NCBI RefSeq assembly: GCF_036700095.1
Contig: NZ_CP144918.1
Span: forward strand, 931,001 to 995,000
Source: Pelagerythrobacter marensis
GTDB lineage: Bacteria > Pseudomonadota > Alphaproteobacteria > Sphingomonadales > Sphingomonadaceae
Length of the DNA: 64,000 nucleotides
Direction of reading: 5' to 3'
The translations under genes and the position numbers were made by a program. The notes under the pieces were generated by a model, which saw nothing but the letters and a program-made list of their open reading frames with translations, was not told where the DNA came from and ran no database searches. Positions within the stretch are counted from its first letter, which is position 1. Every line of letters begins with the position of its first letter. Of this stretch, positions 63,901-64,000 are shown piece by piece.

Positions 63901-64000
63901 ATGATCGGGAGAAGTCTGGGATCGGCGGCAGCCATGCTGCTCGCGGCCTCGGCGCAGGCCGCACCGGCGCTGATGCCGTTGCCCAAATCGGTGACGATGA
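63901..64000 (+). CDS. 5' end of a secreted enzyme, probable GH20 beta-hexosaminidase (partial)
   Basis: The window ends 100 bases into this gene. A GGGGAGGGG site precedes ATG 63901. The 33 visible residues are a signal peptide (MIGRSLGSAAAMLLAASAQA) followed by APALMPLPKSVTM. The PALMPLPKSV start matches, by eye, the mature start of family-20 beta-hexosaminidases. A longer read is needed to be sure. Confidence 0.5.
   Translation, partial: MIGRSLGSAAAMLLAASAQAAPALMPLPKSVTM

Overview
The window is high-GC, densely packed, accessory-light chromosome from an alphaproteobacterium, most likely a sphingomonad (Sphingomonadaceae/Erythrobacteraceae). The evidence is two TonB-dependent receptors, an OprP-like porin with PstS, a two-part OpuC-type transporter, a glnD/acyl-CoA ligase pair, a Ku/LigD end-joining operon and many ATGA/GTGA/TTGA stop-start overlaps. 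I see no rRNA, tRNA, CRISPR array, phage gene or transposase. The assignment to a genus is inference.

Layout. 1-13 kb: end of an unidentified gene, a small ribbon-helix-helix protein, a secreted beta-helix protein, a DksA-type zinc finger, then a leftward run (xth, ribA, GNAT), lolA, rpmG, and arfB/rluA/pabBC, with a divergent HerA-like ATPase, a two-component system and a six-EF-hand protein. 13-24 kb: VOC and cupin proteins, a divergent peptidase pair, a thioesterase, a membrane diguanylate cyclase, alanine dehydrogenase, and a phosphate-starvation pair (porin and PstS), each preceded by tandem Pho-box-like half-sites. 24-30 kb: ku-mgtC-ligD, then DUF2157 and GDYXXLXY membrane genes. 29.7-30.7 kb: a gene-free stretch with palindromic repeats and a promoter-led, strongly foldable segment that may be an RNA gene. 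30.7-46 kb: ftsK, thiE/yggS, a TonB receptor, glnD with an acyl-CoA ligase, lgt with a MidA-like methyltransferase, and an osmoprotectant ABC transporter. 46-55 kb: a sensor kinase, leucine-degradation genes (acyl-CoA dehydrogenase and carboxyltransferase) split by a DUF559 nuclease gene bracketed by inverted palindromic repeats, two related lipoproteins, a TetR regulator and a 5'-nucleotidase. 55-64 kb: a glycan/glycoside-use cluster (TonB receptor, SGNH esterase, sugar isomerase-like protein, TetR regulator, GH3, type-B carboxylesterase, start of a probable GH20).

The strongest leads beyond routine annotation are the DUF559 gene with mirrored two-hairpin repeats at both ends (49090-49553), the candidate structured RNA at 29961-30310, the candidate small RNA at 4242-4369, and a 14-bp perfect inverted repeat in the TonB receptor/esterase promoter whose half-site recurs in front of the neighbouring TetR gene. 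All functional calls rest on reading the sequence and family knowledge; no search was run.
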